A stretch of 64,000 nucleotides of DNA from Gaiellales bacterium. GTDB lineage: Bacteria > Actinomycetota > Thermoleophilia > Gaiellales > JAICJC01. Below the pieces are notes generated by a model, which had not been told where the DNA came from, searched no databases, and was given only the letters and a program-made list of their open reading frames with translations. Below are positions 9,111-17,228 of this stretch, in pieces. The position numbers and the translations under genes are program-made. Location: contig DASUHM010000009.1 in assembly GCA_036273515.1 (NCBI GenBank), positions 1 to 64,000 on the forward strand. Direction: 5' to 3'. Position 1 is the stretch's first letter, and each line of letters starts with the position of its first letter.

Positions 9111-9175
9111 GGGGTCAGACCCCGGTCACAAACCTGCAACAAGATTGCAACGGCCCCCGTTCGGGGTCAGACCCC
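9111..9175 (-). repeat. 51-bp intergenic repeat, copy 1, plus an extra palindrome
   Basis: The unit at 9125..9175 (minus orientation) starts with the palindrome GGGGTCTGACCCC (9163..9175), then GAACGG, a 5-nt spacer, GTTGCA and a tail ending TGTGAC. It matches units at 47873..47923 and 58242..58292, all exactly 51 bp long. A second palindrome at 9111..9123 directly follows the unit, so the site is bracketed by two copies of it. The unit overlaps the end of gatB and provides its stop codon. Confidence 0.85.
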
Positions 9176-10594
9176 GGTTTTCAGGCGGTCGCGTAGCAAC
9201 TGCTGCACCTGGCGGGCGTCCGCGCGGCCGCGCGTCTGCTTCATCACCTGGCCGACGAGCGCGTTGATCACGCCCTCCTTGCCCGACCGGAACTGCTCGA
9301 CGAACTGGGGGTTCTGCGCCAGCACCTCGTCCACCATCCCCTCGAGCTCCGACGAGTCGCCGATCGACGCCAGGCCCCGGTCGGCGACGAGCGCCGCCGG
9401 GTCGGCCGAGGGCTGCGCCTCGAGCAGCGCGTGGACCTGCTTGCCGATCGTCGGCGTGATCGTTCCGGCGGAGATCAGGCCGATGATGCCCGCGAGTCCC
9501 TCCGGCGGGATCGTCCCGACGGCGCCGGGCTGGTTTCGCACCCAGTCGGAGGCGGCCTTGCCGTCGCCGCTGGCCCTCGCCACGGCCTCGAAGTAGTCGG
9601 CGGTCTCGGGCGCGGCGTTCAGGTCGGTCGCGTCCTGCTCGCTCAGCCCGTAGGCCTCGCGGAAGCGGGCGATCCGGGCCGCCGGCAGCTCCGGCATCGC
9701 ATCCCGGAGGCGGCGCACCGTCTCGCCGCTCGGCTCGAGCGGGACGAGGTCGGGCTCGGGGAAGTAGCGGTAGTCGTCGGCCTCCTCCTTGGAGCGGCGG
9801 GCGTGCAGCTCGCGCGCCTGCGGGTCGTAGTGCAGCGTCTCCTGCCGCACCTCGCCGCCCGCCTCGAGCAGCTCGATCTGGCGCCGGATCTCGGCGGCCA
9901 TGCCCTCGCCCAGGAACTTGAACGAGTTCATGTTCTTGAGCTCGGTCTTCGTGCCGAAGGCGGACTCGCCCCGCCGCCGCACCGACACGTTGGCGTCGCA
10001 GCGCAGCGACCCCTTCTCCATGTCGCAGTCGGAGACGCCGATGGTCTGGAGGGTGTTCTTGAGGAGGCCGAGGAAAGCCACCGCCTGCTCCGGCGTGCGC
10101 AGGTCGGGCTCGGTCACGATCTCGACCAGCGGCGTGCCGCAGCGGTTGAAGTCGACGACCGACGAGTCGGCGCCGGCGATGCGCCCGCCCGAGCCGCCCG
10201 CGTGCACGAGCTTGGCGGCGTCCTCCTCGAGGTGCGCGCGCGTGATCCCGATCCGGCCGCCGTCGACGTCCAGGTGTCCGTGGATGCAGATCGGCTGGTC
10301 GTACTGGCTGATCTGGTAGGCCTTGGGGCTGTCGGGATAGAAGTAGTTCTTGCGGTGGAACTGACACCGGCCGGCGATGTCGCAGTCGAGCGCGAGGCCG
10401 ATCTGGATCGCCTTGTCGACCGCGCCGCCGTTGATCGTCGGCAGCGCGCCCGGATAGCCCAGGCACACCGGGCAGGTGAGCGTGTTGGGCTCCGCGCCGA
10501 AGACGTTTGCGCAGGCGCAGAACATCTTCGACTCCGTGTTCAGCTGCACGTGGATCTCGAGGCCGATCACGGCCTCCCAGCCGTTCATGCTCAT
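9167..10594 (-). CDS. gatB: Asp-tRNA(Asn)/Glu-tRNA(Gln) amidotransferase subunit B
   Basis: Subunit of the GatCAB complex that phosphorylates and amidates mischarged Glu-tRNA(Gln) and/or Asp-tRNA(Asn). The 475-residue protein has the GatB N-terminus (WEAVIGLEIHVQL), the zinc cysteines CAC and CPVC, the block KNYFYPDSPKAYQISQYD and the C-terminal YqeY-like helical domain. ATG 10594 (or ATG 10588) is the start. The last codons, ACC GGG GTC TGA, lie inside the intergenic repeat, so the C-terminal TGV is repeat-derived. It is the third gene of gatCAB. Confidence 0.96.
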   Translation of the reverse strand: MSMNGWEAVIGLEIHVQLNTESKMFCACANVFGAEPNTLTCPVCLGYPGALPTINGGAVDKAIQIGLALDCDIAGRCQFHRKNYFYPDSPKAYQISQYDQPICIHGHLDVDGGRIGITRAHLEEDAAKLVHAGGSGGRIAGADSSVVDFNRCGTPLVEIVTEPDLRTPEQAVAFLGLLKNTLQTIGVSDCDMEKGSLRCDANVSVRRRGESAFGTKTELKNMNSFKFLGEGMAAEIRRQIELLEAGGEVRQETLHYDPQARELHARRSKEEADDYRYFPEPDLVPLEPSGETVRRLRDAMPELPAARIARFREAYGLSEQDATDLNAAPETADYFEAVARASGDGKAASDWVRNQPGAVGTIPPEGLAGIIGLISAGTITPTIGKQVHALLEAQPSADPAALVADRGLASIGDSSELEGMVDEVLAQNPQFVEQFRSGKEGVINALVGQVMKQTRGRADARQVQQLLRDRLKTGV

Positions 10595-10632
10595 TCGGCG
10601 ACCACGGTCGTCGAATGAGCGGGGAAGGGTGT

Positions 10633-10702
10633 GGGGAACCGGGAGGTTCCCCGCGCTTTCAGAAGAAGGGGGCCCCGTGGGGGAAACATGGTTTCCCCCA
10701 CG
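10633..10702. repeat. Two strong hairpins between gatA and gatB
   Basis: GGGGAACC (10633..10640) pairs with GGTTCCCC (10645..10652). CGTGGGGGAAAC (10676..10687) pairs with GTTTCCCCCACG (10691..10702), a perfect 12-bp stem with a 3-nt loop. They fill the 133-bp gap that interrupts an otherwise overlapping operon. A repeated genomic element or an RNA structure that sets gatB level are both possible. No second copy lies in this window. Confidence 0.75.
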
Positions 10703-10727
10703 AACGCGAGCCGGAGGCGAGCGTTGC

Positions 10728-12185
10728 TCATGCGCGCGCCGCCATCGCCGGGGGCCGGGGATCGAAGCCGATCGCGCCCTCGAGCGCATGCGCCGCGGCC
10801 AGGATGCGGTTCTCGGCGAACGCCGGGCCGATCATCTGGAAGCCGACCGGCAGGCCCTCGGCCGTGCCGCACGGGATCGAGATCCCCGGCAGGCCGGCCA
10901 GGTTCGCGGGCACCGTGAGGACGTCGGACGCGTACATCGCCCAGGGGTCGTCCACCCGCTCGCCGATCCGGAACGCGACCGTCGGGGATGTCGGCGAGAC
11001 GACCAGGTCGACGTCCGCGAACGCGGCGGTGAAGTCCTCGCGGATGCGCGTGCGCACCTTCTGGGCCATGCCGTAGTAGGCGTCGTAGTAGCCGGCGGAG
11101 AGCGCGTACGTGCCGAGCATGATCCTCCGCTTCACCTCGGCGCCGAAGCCCGCCGCGCGGGTGCGCCCGTACATATCGTGGACGGTGTCGCCGGGCTCGG
11201 TCAGGCGCATGCCGTAGCGCACGCCGTCGAACCGCGACAGGTTCGCCGACGCCTCCGCCGGGGCGATCAGGTAGTAGGCCGGGAGCGCGTAGCCGGCGTG
11301 CGGCAGCGACGTCTCGACGATCTCGGCGCCGAGGCCCTCGGCGGCGGCGATCGACGCGTCGAACGCCTCGCGCACGCCCGCCTCGATGCCCTGGGCCAGC
11401 AGATCGGTCGGGATGCCGAGGCGGACACCGCGCAGGTCCTCGGCCGTCGGCACCTCGATCGGCTCGGGCAGCTCGACCGAGGTCGAGTCGCACGCGTCCT
11501 TGCCACAGACCACCTGCATGAGCAGGGCGGCGTCGCGGACGGTGAGCGCGAACGGGCCGATCTGGTCGAGCGACGATGCGAACGCGATCAGGCCGTAGCG
11601 GCTGACCGCGCCGTAGGTCGGCTTCATCCCGACGACCCCGCACAGCGCGGCCGGCTGGCGGATCGAGCCGCCGGTGTCGGTGCCCAGCGAGAGCGGCGCG
11701 AAGCCGGCGGCGACGGCGGCGGCCGAGCCGCCCGACGACCCGCCCGGGACGCGCTCCGTGTCCCACGGGTTGTGGGTCACGCCGAAGCCGGAATTCTCGG
11801 TCGACGAGCCCATCGCGAACTCGTCCATGTTGGTCTTGCCCAGCGACACGAGGCCGGCCGCCTTCACGCGCGTGACGCAGCCGCCGTCGTAGATCGGGAT
11901 GTAGCCCTCGAGGATGCGCGACCCGGCGGTCGTCTCCTCGCCCTTCGTGCAGAGGATGTCCTTGAGCGCGATCGGCACGCCCTGCAGGCCCGTGCGCCCG
12001 TCGCGGTCGAAGCCGTCGGCCTCGGCGAGGGCGGCGTCGCGGCGGGTGCGCAGGAACGCGTGGATGCCGTCGTCGGCCGCCTCGATCCGGTCGAGGTAGG
12101 CGGTTGCGAGCTCGCGGCAGGAGACCTCGCGCGCGTCGAGGAGCCCGATGCAGCGCTCCGCCGTCAGGCCGAGCGTGTCGGTCAT
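10728..12185 (-). CDS. gatA: Asp-tRNA(Asn)/Glu-tRNA(Gln) amidotransferase subunit A
   Basis: Amidase-signature glutaminase that frees ammonia from glutamine for GatB. The 485-residue protein carries the Ser-cisSer-Lys triad: K75 in PIALKD, S150 in [10 protein letters not shown] and S174 in [12 protein letters not shown], with the same spacing as characterised GatA. The C-terminal part is full length. The ATG at 12185 overlaps the gatC stop (ATGA). A 133-bp structured gap separates it from gatB. Confidence 0.97.
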   Translation of the reverse strand: MTDTLGLTAERCIGLLDAREVSCRELATAYLDRIEAADDGIHAFLRTRRDAALAEADGFDRDGRTGLQGVPIALKDILCTKGEETTAGSRILEGYIPIYDGGCVTRVKAAGLVSLGKTNMDEFAMGSSTENSGFGVTHNPWDTERVPGGSSGGSAAAVAAGFAPLSLGTDTGGSIRQPAALCGVVGMKPTYGAVSRYGLIAFASSLDQIGPFALTVRDAALLMQVVCGKDACDSTSVELPEPIEVPTAEDLRGVRLGIPTDLLAQGIEAGVREAFDASIAAAEGLGAEIVETSLPHAGYALPAYYLIAPAEASANLSRFDGVRYGMRLTEPGDTVHDMYGRTRAAGFGAEVKRRIMLGTYALSAGYYDAYYGMAQKVRTRIREDFTAAFADVDLVVSPTSPTVAFRIGERVDDPWAMYASDVLTVPANLAGLPGISIPCGTAEGLPVGFQMIGPAFAENRILAAAHALEGAIGFDPRPPAMAARA

Positions 12186-12466
12186 GCGGTCGGCGGCACG
12201 CGGAAGCCGCCGTCGGCCGGATCGGGGGCGTTCGCGAGCACCTCGTCCCGCGGCCAGGACGGCCGCGACTCGTCGGCGCGCACCTGGTTCGTCAGGTCGA
12301 GCGCGTGCGCCGTCGGCTCGACGCCGGAGAGGTCGAGCGACGAGAGCTGCTCGACGTGCCCGATGATCGTGGAGAGCTGGTCGGTCATGCGCGCGACCTC
12401 CTCGTCGGTCAGGCGCAGCCGCGCCAGCCGGGCAACGTGCAGCACGTCGTCGGACGAGATCGCCAT
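12182..12466 (-). CDS. gatC: Asp-tRNA(Asn)/Glu-tRNA(Gln) amidotransferase subunit C
   Basis: Small subunit that wraps and stabilises GatA against GatB. The 94-residue protein shows the GatC pattern: [17 protein letters not shown] at the N-terminus, [20 protein letters not shown] in the middle and a proline-rich C-terminal tail ([16 protein letters not shown]). ATG 12466 gives the usual length. It is first in gatCAB. A 9-bp-stem hairpin sits about 28 nt upstream of the start. Confidence 0.93.
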   Translation of the reverse strand: MAISSDDVLHVARLARLRLTDEEVARMTDQLSTIIGHVEQLSSLDLSGVEPTAHALDLTNQVRADESRPSWPRDEVLANAPDPADGGFRVPPTA

Positions 12467-12493
12467 CGTCGGCGCAGGATAGTCAACGAGCGT

Positions 12494-12523
12494 ACCGGGG
12501 GCAGCGCTGCCGCCGCCCCCGGT
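12494..12523. terminator. Hairpin upstream of gatC
   Basis: ACCGGGGGC (12494..12502) and GCCCCCGGT (12515..12523) form a 9-bp GC stem without a T tract. It may end the cold-shock transcript or lie in the gatC leader. The 225-bp gap around it (12467..12691) has no gene. It also holds a smaller stem, CGCGTGC/GCACGCG, at 12605..12621. Confidence 0.45.
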
Positions 12524-12691
12524 CACGGGGCCGTGGGTCGTCAGGTGACGTTGCTGGTGTCGACGGCGAGCGAAACCCGAGCAGCGCAAGGACGCAGGAA
12601 GCGACGCGTGCTTCGCACGCGAGCTACCGAGGACGTCGCGATGCGATGGGTTGCAGCCGCCGGGACCTGGCGAACGTTGCCTGACGACCCA

Positions 12692-12895
12692 CTACGCGAG
12701 GGCGCGAACGCCGCTGGCCTGCAGGCCCTTGTTCCCCTGGACGACGTCGAACTCGACCCGCTGGCCTTCGTTCAGGGTCTTGTAGCCGTCGGCCTGGATC
12801 TCGGAGAAGTGGACGAACACGTCTTCACCGCCATCCTGCTGGATGAAGCCGTAGCCCTTCTCGTTGCTGAACCACTTCACAGTGCCTTCTGCCAA
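12692..12895 (-). CDS. csp: Cold-shock domain protein (CspA family)
   Basis: A 67-residue single-domain RNA chaperone that binds single-stranded RNA and DNA. Both RNA-binding motifs are visible: RNP1 KGYGFIQ and RNP2 DVFVHFSEI, after [12 protein letters not shown] place the start at TTG 12895 because it gives the canonical N-terminus and is preceded by a GGAGAGGAAG ribosome-binding site. An in-frame ATG at 12946 would add 17 residues atypical for the family. It is monocistronic, between folD and gatC. Confidence 0.92.
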   Translation of the reverse strand: MAEGTVKWFSNEKGYGFIQQDGGEDVFVHFSEIQADGYKTLNEGQRVEFDVVQGNKGLQASGVRALA

Positions 12896-13003
12896 CTCGC
12901 TTCCTCTCCTTGTTTCACCCGCATGCGCGACGGGATCGGGCAACACTAAAGCAGGTTCCGGACGTTTGCAACGAAGTCCCCGGAAGCGTGAGACAGAGCT
13001 GTT

Positions 13004-13855
13004 TCAGGCGGAGTGAAGCGCGTTTGCGGCGACGACCGTGTTGCGCAGCAGCATGGCGATCGTCATCGGCCCGACGCCGCCCGGAACCGGGGTGACCGCG
13101 CCCGCCACCTCGGCCACCGGGCCGAAGTCGACGTCGCCGGCCAGACCCTCGTCGGTGCGGTTGATCCCGACGTCGATGACGGTCGCTCCGGGCTTCACCA
13201 TGTCTGCGGTGACCATGCGGGCGCGGCCGACCGCGGCGACGAGGACGTCGGCGCGGCGGCAGACCGCGGCCAGGTCGCGCGTGCGCGAGTGGCAGACCGT
13301 GACCGTGGCGCTGCGATGCAGGAGCAGGAGCGCCACCGGCTTGCCGACGATGTCGGAGCGGCCCACCACGACCGCGTCGGCCCCCTCGAGCTCCACCCCG
13401 GTCGCGGCGAGCAGCTCCATGACGCCGGCGGGCGTGCAGGCGACGAGGCCGGGCCGGCCCGCGACGAGCCGGCCGACGTTCAGGGGGTGGAAGCCGTCGA
13501 CGTCCTTGGCGGGGTCGATCCGCTCGAGCACCTGCTTGAAGTCGAGCCCCTTCGGCAGCGGCGCCTGCACCAGGATCCCGTCGACGCGGTCGTCGGCGTT
13601 GTAGCGCTCGACCATCGCCAGGACCTGCTCTTGCGTCGACGTCGCCGGCATCGGCTCGTGGAACGAGGCCATGCCGGCCTCCTCACACGCCTTGATCTTG
13701 TTGCGCACGTAGACCTGCGAGGCCGGGTCCTCCCCGACCAGGATCGTCACCAGGCCGGGCGTGTGTCCGGTGCGCTCGCGCAGCTGCGCCGCGTCCTTCG
13801 CGACGCGCGCGCGCACGTCCGCCGCCACCTGCTTGCCGTCGATGATCGTCGCCAC
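13004..13855 (-). CDS. folD: Methylenetetrahydrofolate dehydrogenase/cyclohydrolase
   Basis: Bifunctional one-carbon enzyme that interconverts 5,10-methylene-, methenyl- and 10-formyl-tetrahydrofolate using NADP. The 283-residue protein has the active-site Y49 and K53 in [14 protein letters not shown], the block [22 protein letters not shown], the nucleotide-binding [13 protein letters not shown] and the C-terminal [15 protein letters not shown]. All are intact. The start is GTG 13855. It is divergent from the Tad pilus locus across about 170 bp. Confidence 0.96.
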   Translation of the reverse strand: MATIIDGKQVAADVRARVAKDAAQLRERTGHTPGLVTILVGEDPASQVYVRNKIKACEEAGMASFHEPMPATSTQEQVLAMVERYNADDRVDGILVQAPLPKGLDFKQVLERIDPAKDVDGFHPLNVGRLVAGRPGLVACTPAGVMELLAATGVELEGADAVVVGRSDIVGKPVALLLLHRSATVTVCHSRTRDLAAVCRRADVLVAAVGRARMVTADMVKPGATVIDVGINRTDEGLAGDVDFGPVAEVAGAVTPVPGGVGPMTIAMLLRNTVVAANALHSA

Positions 13856-14027
13856 GGGCGCGGACGATACCGAATCGCCGGGCGCGGGCGTCCGGCCACC
13901 GAAAGGGTGATCTTCCTCTGGCCCGCTTGCGATTATTCAGAAATGCAACAACCCTGAGTGGGAAGCGGCTTTCTGCAAGACGTCCCCCTACGCCGTTCCC
14001 TGAGACCTCCGGAGGAGGTGAATCCCC

Positions 14028-14198
14028 TTGACCGACTTCATCCGCGGCCTTCAGGCCGACGTGAGCGACGAGGCCGGCCAGACGATGGCCGAGTACGCCG
14101 TCGTCCTCGGCGTCATCACCATCGCGGTGGTGGTCACGCTGGGCCTGCTAAGCACCGCCATCAAGAACCTGCTGAACAACGTCATCGCCTCGCTCTAG
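14028..14198 (+). CDS. flp: Flp/Fap-type pilin 1
   Basis: A 56-residue prepilin of the Tad system. A 17-residue leader ends DEAG, and prepilin peptidase would cut before QTMAEYAVVLG, leaving glutamate at mature position 5 and a hydrophobic helix. The start is TTG 14028 behind the ribosome-binding site GGAGGAGGTGA. The gene is too short for simple gene finders. The mature part differs from pilin 2 by one residue (L versus T in IKN-x-LNN), whereas the leaders are unrelated. A GC hairpin at 14222..14250 follows. Confidence 0.9.
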   Translation: MTDFIRGLQADVSDEAGQTMAEYAVVLGVITIAVVVTLGLLSTAIKNLLNNVIASL

Positions 14199-14221
14199 GC
14201 CCCGGCCGAGAGCGCTCCGGA

Positions 14222-14250
14222 CCGGCTCCCCCGCCCCATCGCGGGGGCCG
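14222..14250 (+). terminator. GC-rich hairpin between the two pilin genes
   Basis: CCGGC then CCCCCGC pairs with GCGGGGG then CCGG around a CCCATC loop, 23 nt after the first pilin stop. There is no T tract. It may cap a short, abundant pilin transcript and reduce read-through into the assembly genes, as is usual where pilins are made in excess. Confidence 0.55.
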
Positions 14251-14395
14251 GCCGAGAACCCCACGATCGCGCCCGGAGACCTCCCAAAAGGTGATTTCCG
14301 GCCTGTGGACTCATTTCCGCTCAATCCCGCATCTCTGTATGCCGAAACAGACCTGGGGGCGGCCTGCCCCCGGAGACCCATCCCGGGAGGATCGC

Positions 14396-14566
14396 ATGAT
14401 CGAGTACCTGAACGAGACCGTCGAGACCCTGCAGGACGAGGCCGGCCAGACCATGGCCGAGTACGCCGTCGTCCTCGGCGTCATCACGATCGCCGTGGTG
14501 GTCACGCTGGGCCTGCTCAGCACGGCCATCAAGAACACGCTGAACAACGTCATCGCGTCGCTCTAG
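14396..14566 (+). CDS. flp: Flp/Fap-type pilin 2
   Basis: Second 56-residue prepilin with a 17-residue leader (MIEYLNETVETLQDEAG) cut before QTMAEYAVVLG. The mature part is nearly the same as that of pilin 1, also at DNA level. The start is ATG 14396 with CGGGAGGAT as ribosome-binding site. The spacer before it repeats part of the pilin 1 leader (GAGACCTCC followed by AGGTGA), so the pair looks like a tandem duplication. A stem GGCGGGCC/GGCCCGCC follows the stop. Confidence 0.9.
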   Translation: MIEYLNETVETLQDEAGQTMAEYAVVLGVITIAVVVTLGLLSTAIKNTLNNVIASL

Positions 14567-14643
14567 CCGACGTCGAGGCACCGACGGCGGGCCTGCGCAT
14601 GCGGGCCCGCCCTCACCTCCCTCCGGACTCCCCTCACACACCC

Positions 14644-15057
14644 GTGATCCGACGCCACACACACCGCCAGGACGGCCAGGCCGTCGTCGAGTTCGTCGTC
14701 ATCCTGCCCGTGCTCCTGCTCGTCCTGATCGCGATCTACCAGTTCGGCCAGGTGTTCGTGAACTACATGGATGTCACGAGCGCCGCCCGCGAGGGCGCGC
14801 GCAAGGCGGCGGTGAGCCGCACGGCCGGTACCTGCACGGCCGTGGACAGCCTCGCCGTCTCGGCCGCCAAGGGGGCCGGCTCGGACCTGAACCAGTCCAA
14901 CCTGACCGTGACCGTGAACCGCACGTGCACGAACAACGCGTACGCGCAGTCCTCGGACGTCACGGTCACCGCCACGTACCCCTACTCCATCAACATCATG
15001 GGAGTGGTCGTCTCGTCGGGCACGCTGACGTCGGCCACCACCATGCGGGTGGAGTGA
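14644..15057 (+). CDS. TadE-like minor pilin
   Basis: The 137-residue protein begins with a short basic leader and DGQAVVEFVVILPVLLLV: a TadE-type pseudopilin signature with a possible cut before QAVVEF (glutamate at +5) and a single N-terminal membrane helix. Then comes VNYMDVTSAAREGARKAA, the usual TadE block, and a beta-rich exported part with two cysteines (near GTCTA and RTCTN) that could form a disulfide. The GTG 14644 start is tentative; ATG 14598 is the alternative. It is likely a minor pilin or assembly initiator. Confidence 0.82.
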   Translation: MIRRHTHRQDGQAVVEFVVILPVLLLVLIAIYQFGQVFVNYMDVTSAAREGARKAAVSRTAGTCTAVDSLAVSAAKGAGSDLNQSNLTVTVNRTCTNNAYAQSSDVTVTATYPYSINIMGVVVSSGTLTSATTMRVE

Positions 15058-15200
15058 CCGCCGCGCATCCGCGGCAGCTCCACCGTCCCACCTCTTTCTT
15101 CCTCTTTTCCGCCTTCTAAAGCCCCCGGCCGGCACTGCCGATACGTGTCTGGCCACGAGTCCCGCTCAACGTCCCCGAGTCTTCCACGAGAGGCAGCCGC

Positions 15201-16037
15201 ATGTCCTACAGCGTCCGCAACATCGTGATCGCGCTGATCCTCGCCGTCGTCGCGGCGGGTCTCGTGATCATGTACACGAGCAACGTCAAGCACAACGCCG
15301 ACCAGAGCATCAAGACCACGACGGTCGTCGTCTCCAAGGGTGACATCGTCGCCGGCACGCCGCTGAACACGCTGGTCGACGGCGGCGCCTTCACGACCCG
15401 CCAGGTCGCCACCAAGGACGTTGTCCCCGGCGCCTTCACCTCGATCAGCTCGCTGAACACCTCGCTCGCGACTGCGACGAACATCACCGCCGGCGCGCAG
15501 GTCACGCCTGCGATGTTCTCGGACTCCAAGGACACGGCGATCGTGAACCAGATCCACGGCACGATGCGCGCCGTCCAGCTCGCCTTCAACGCCAACCGGG
15601 TTCTCGGCGGCACGCTGAAGGCCGGCGATCACGTCGACATCTTCGGCGAGATGACGATCCAGTCCTCGCGCAACAACAGCACCTACTCGCAGCAGACGGT
15701 CGCCGGCCGCGTCATCACCAATGTCGAGGTGCTCTCCACCTACGACACCGGCGTCGCGAGCGTGCCGCTGACCTCGGCCTCGGGCGCCAACAGCGCCTCG
15801 GGCACCGACGACGGCAGCGGCGGTGACGCCGTGATCCTCGCCATCCCGCAGAACCTGCTGCCCGACCTGATGCTGATCCGCGGCGGCGGTGAGTTCTGGA
15901 TGGCCCTGCGCCCCAGCCACGGCGCCCAGGACACCGGCGCGTCCATCGCCACCCCGTGCACCACCTTCGGCGTCGGCCTGACCGCGGTGCAGGTCAAGAA
16001 CTCCCTCCCCATCTGCGTGTCTGGAGCGAAGAACTAA
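15201..16037 (+). CDS. cpaB: Flp pilus assembly protein CpaB/RcpC
   Basis: The 278-residue protein has an N-terminal membrane anchor (NIVIALILAVVAAGLVIMYT) followed by a SAF-domain region (TVVVSKGDIVAGTPLN) and the RcpC/CpaB block AVQLAFNANRVLGGTLKAGDHVDIFG. In Gram-negatives the family works at the outer-membrane secretin; here no secretin gene is present, as expected for a monoderm, and it may act in the wall zone. It overlaps the next start by one base (TAATG). Confidence 0.85.
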   Translation: MSYSVRNIVIALILAVVAAGLVIMYTSNVKHNADQSIKTTTVVVSKGDIVAGTPLNTLVDGGAFTTRQVATKDVVPGAFTSISSLNTSLATATNITAGAQVTPAMFSDSKDTAIVNQIHGTMRAVQLAFNANRVLGGTLKAGDHVDIFGEMTIQSSRNNSTYSQQTVAGRVITNVEVLSTYDTGVASVPLTSASGANSASGTDDGSGGDAVILAIPQNLLPDLMLIRGGGEFWMALRPSHGAQDTGASIATPCTTFGVGLTAVQVKNSLPICVSGAKN

Positions 16038-17224
16038 TGACCAACCAGTCCCCGATCAAGGTCTTCATCACCGGCGCCGCCAACGGTCTGGCGGAGGTTC
16101 GCGAGGGCCTCGCAGACCACCCCGACGTCGAGCTCGTCGGGACGGCCGCCGACCCGGTCAAGGCGGGCGCGAAGCTGGCGGAGTCCGCCGCGCAGGTGAT
16201 CCTGCACGGCACCACCGCCACCGAGCACGTCCCGACCCCCGAGGTCGAGGCGATCCGGGCGGTCACCGCCGCCCCGATCGTCCTGGTCACCTCCGCCAGC
16301 GCGAACACCCTGCTGTCGGAGGCCCTCCAGGCCGGCATCCACGACGTCGTCCTGCTCCCGCAGCTGACCGACGGGATCGTCTTCACCATCAAGAAGGCGC
16401 ACTCCCTGGCCGCGGGCCGGGCCGCCGGCGCCGCCGGCAAGGCCGCCGCGCACGCCGAGGGCAAGGTCGTCACCCTGTTCTCGCCCAAGGGCGGCTCGGG
16501 CAAGACCGCCCTCGCCTGCAACCTGGCCGTGCTGTTCGCCCGCAAGCACCAGCGGCGGACGCTCCTGCTCGACCTCGACCTGCAGTTCGGCGACGTGGCC
16601 ATCATGATGGGCATCGAGCCGGACAAGACGATCTACGACCTGGTCATGGCCCGGCGCGAGCTCGACTCCGAGGCTCTGGCGGGCTACGTCACGGCCCACC
16701 AGTCGGGCGTGCACGTCCTGCCGGCGCCGCTGCGCCCCGAGGACGCCGAGCTCGTCACCGAGGAGCGCCTCGGCCACCTGTTCGCGGTGGCCAAGGAGAG
16801 CTACGACGTCGTCATCGTCGACACGCCGCCGTTCTTCCACGGGCCGGTGCTCTCGACGCTCGACCGCACCGACCAGCTCCTGCTGGTCGCCTCGATGGAC
16901 GTTCCCGCCATCAAGAACGTCAAGCTCACCCTGCAGACGCTCGACCTGCTGCACTACCCGAAGGACCGCCGTCACCTGCTTCTGAACCAGACCGGCTCCA
17001 AGGTCGGCCTGAAGAAGAACGAGGTCGAGCGGGCGCTCGACCTGAAGGTGGCCTTCGAGCTCCCGGCCGACAAGGACGTCCCGTCCTCGGTCAACCGCGG
17101 AGTGCCCGTCGCGCTGGCCAACCCGCGCGCGGGCGTGGTCAAGTCGATGGGTGACATCGCCGACAAGCTCATCCCCCAGCGGGTCGCCGCCGACGCCAAG
17201 AAGAAGCGTCGGGGAGTGAGGTAA
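16037..17224 (+). CDS. cpaE: CpaE/TadZ-like localisation ATPase
   Basis: The 395-residue MinD/ParA-family ATPase places the Tad machine in the cell. An atypical receiver-like domain (1-125) lacks a clear phospho-acceptor aspartate cluster, as is usual in TadZ. The ATPase domain then carries the deviant Walker A KGGSGKTA (151-158), switch I DLDLQFGDVAIMMG, and Walker B VVIVDTPP. The tail is lysine- and arginine-rich. ATG 16037 is used; four nucleotides separate its stop from cpaF. Confidence 0.88.
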   Translation: MTNQSPIKVFITGAANGLAEVREGLADHPDVELVGTAADPVKAGAKLAESAAQVILHGTTATEHVPTPEVEAIRAVTAAPIVLVTSASANTLLSEALQAGIHDVVLLPQLTDGIVFTIKKAHSLAAGRAAGAAGKAAAHAEGKVVTLFSPKGGSGKTALACNLAVLFARKHQRRTLLLDLDLQFGDVAIMMGIEPDKTIYDLVMARRELDSEALAGYVTAHQSGVHVLPAPLRPEDAELVTEERLGHLFAVAKESYDVVIVDTPPFFHGPVLSTLDRTDQLLLVASMDVPAIKNVKLTLQTLDLLHYPKDRRHLLLNQTGSKVGLKKNEVERALDLKVAFELPADKDVPSSVNRGVPVALANPRAGVVKSMGDIADKLIPQRVAADAKKKRRGVR

Positions 17225-17228
17225 CCGG

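Noticed and set aside
12104-12949. Plus-strand open frame over gatC and the cold-shock gene
   Set aside because: Antisense to two well-supported genes with no homology pattern of its own.
13915-13945. Sigma-54-like promoter before the Flp pilins (TGGC with TTGC)
   Set aside because: The GG and GC elements are too close; sigma-54 needs a fixed 10-nt distance between them.
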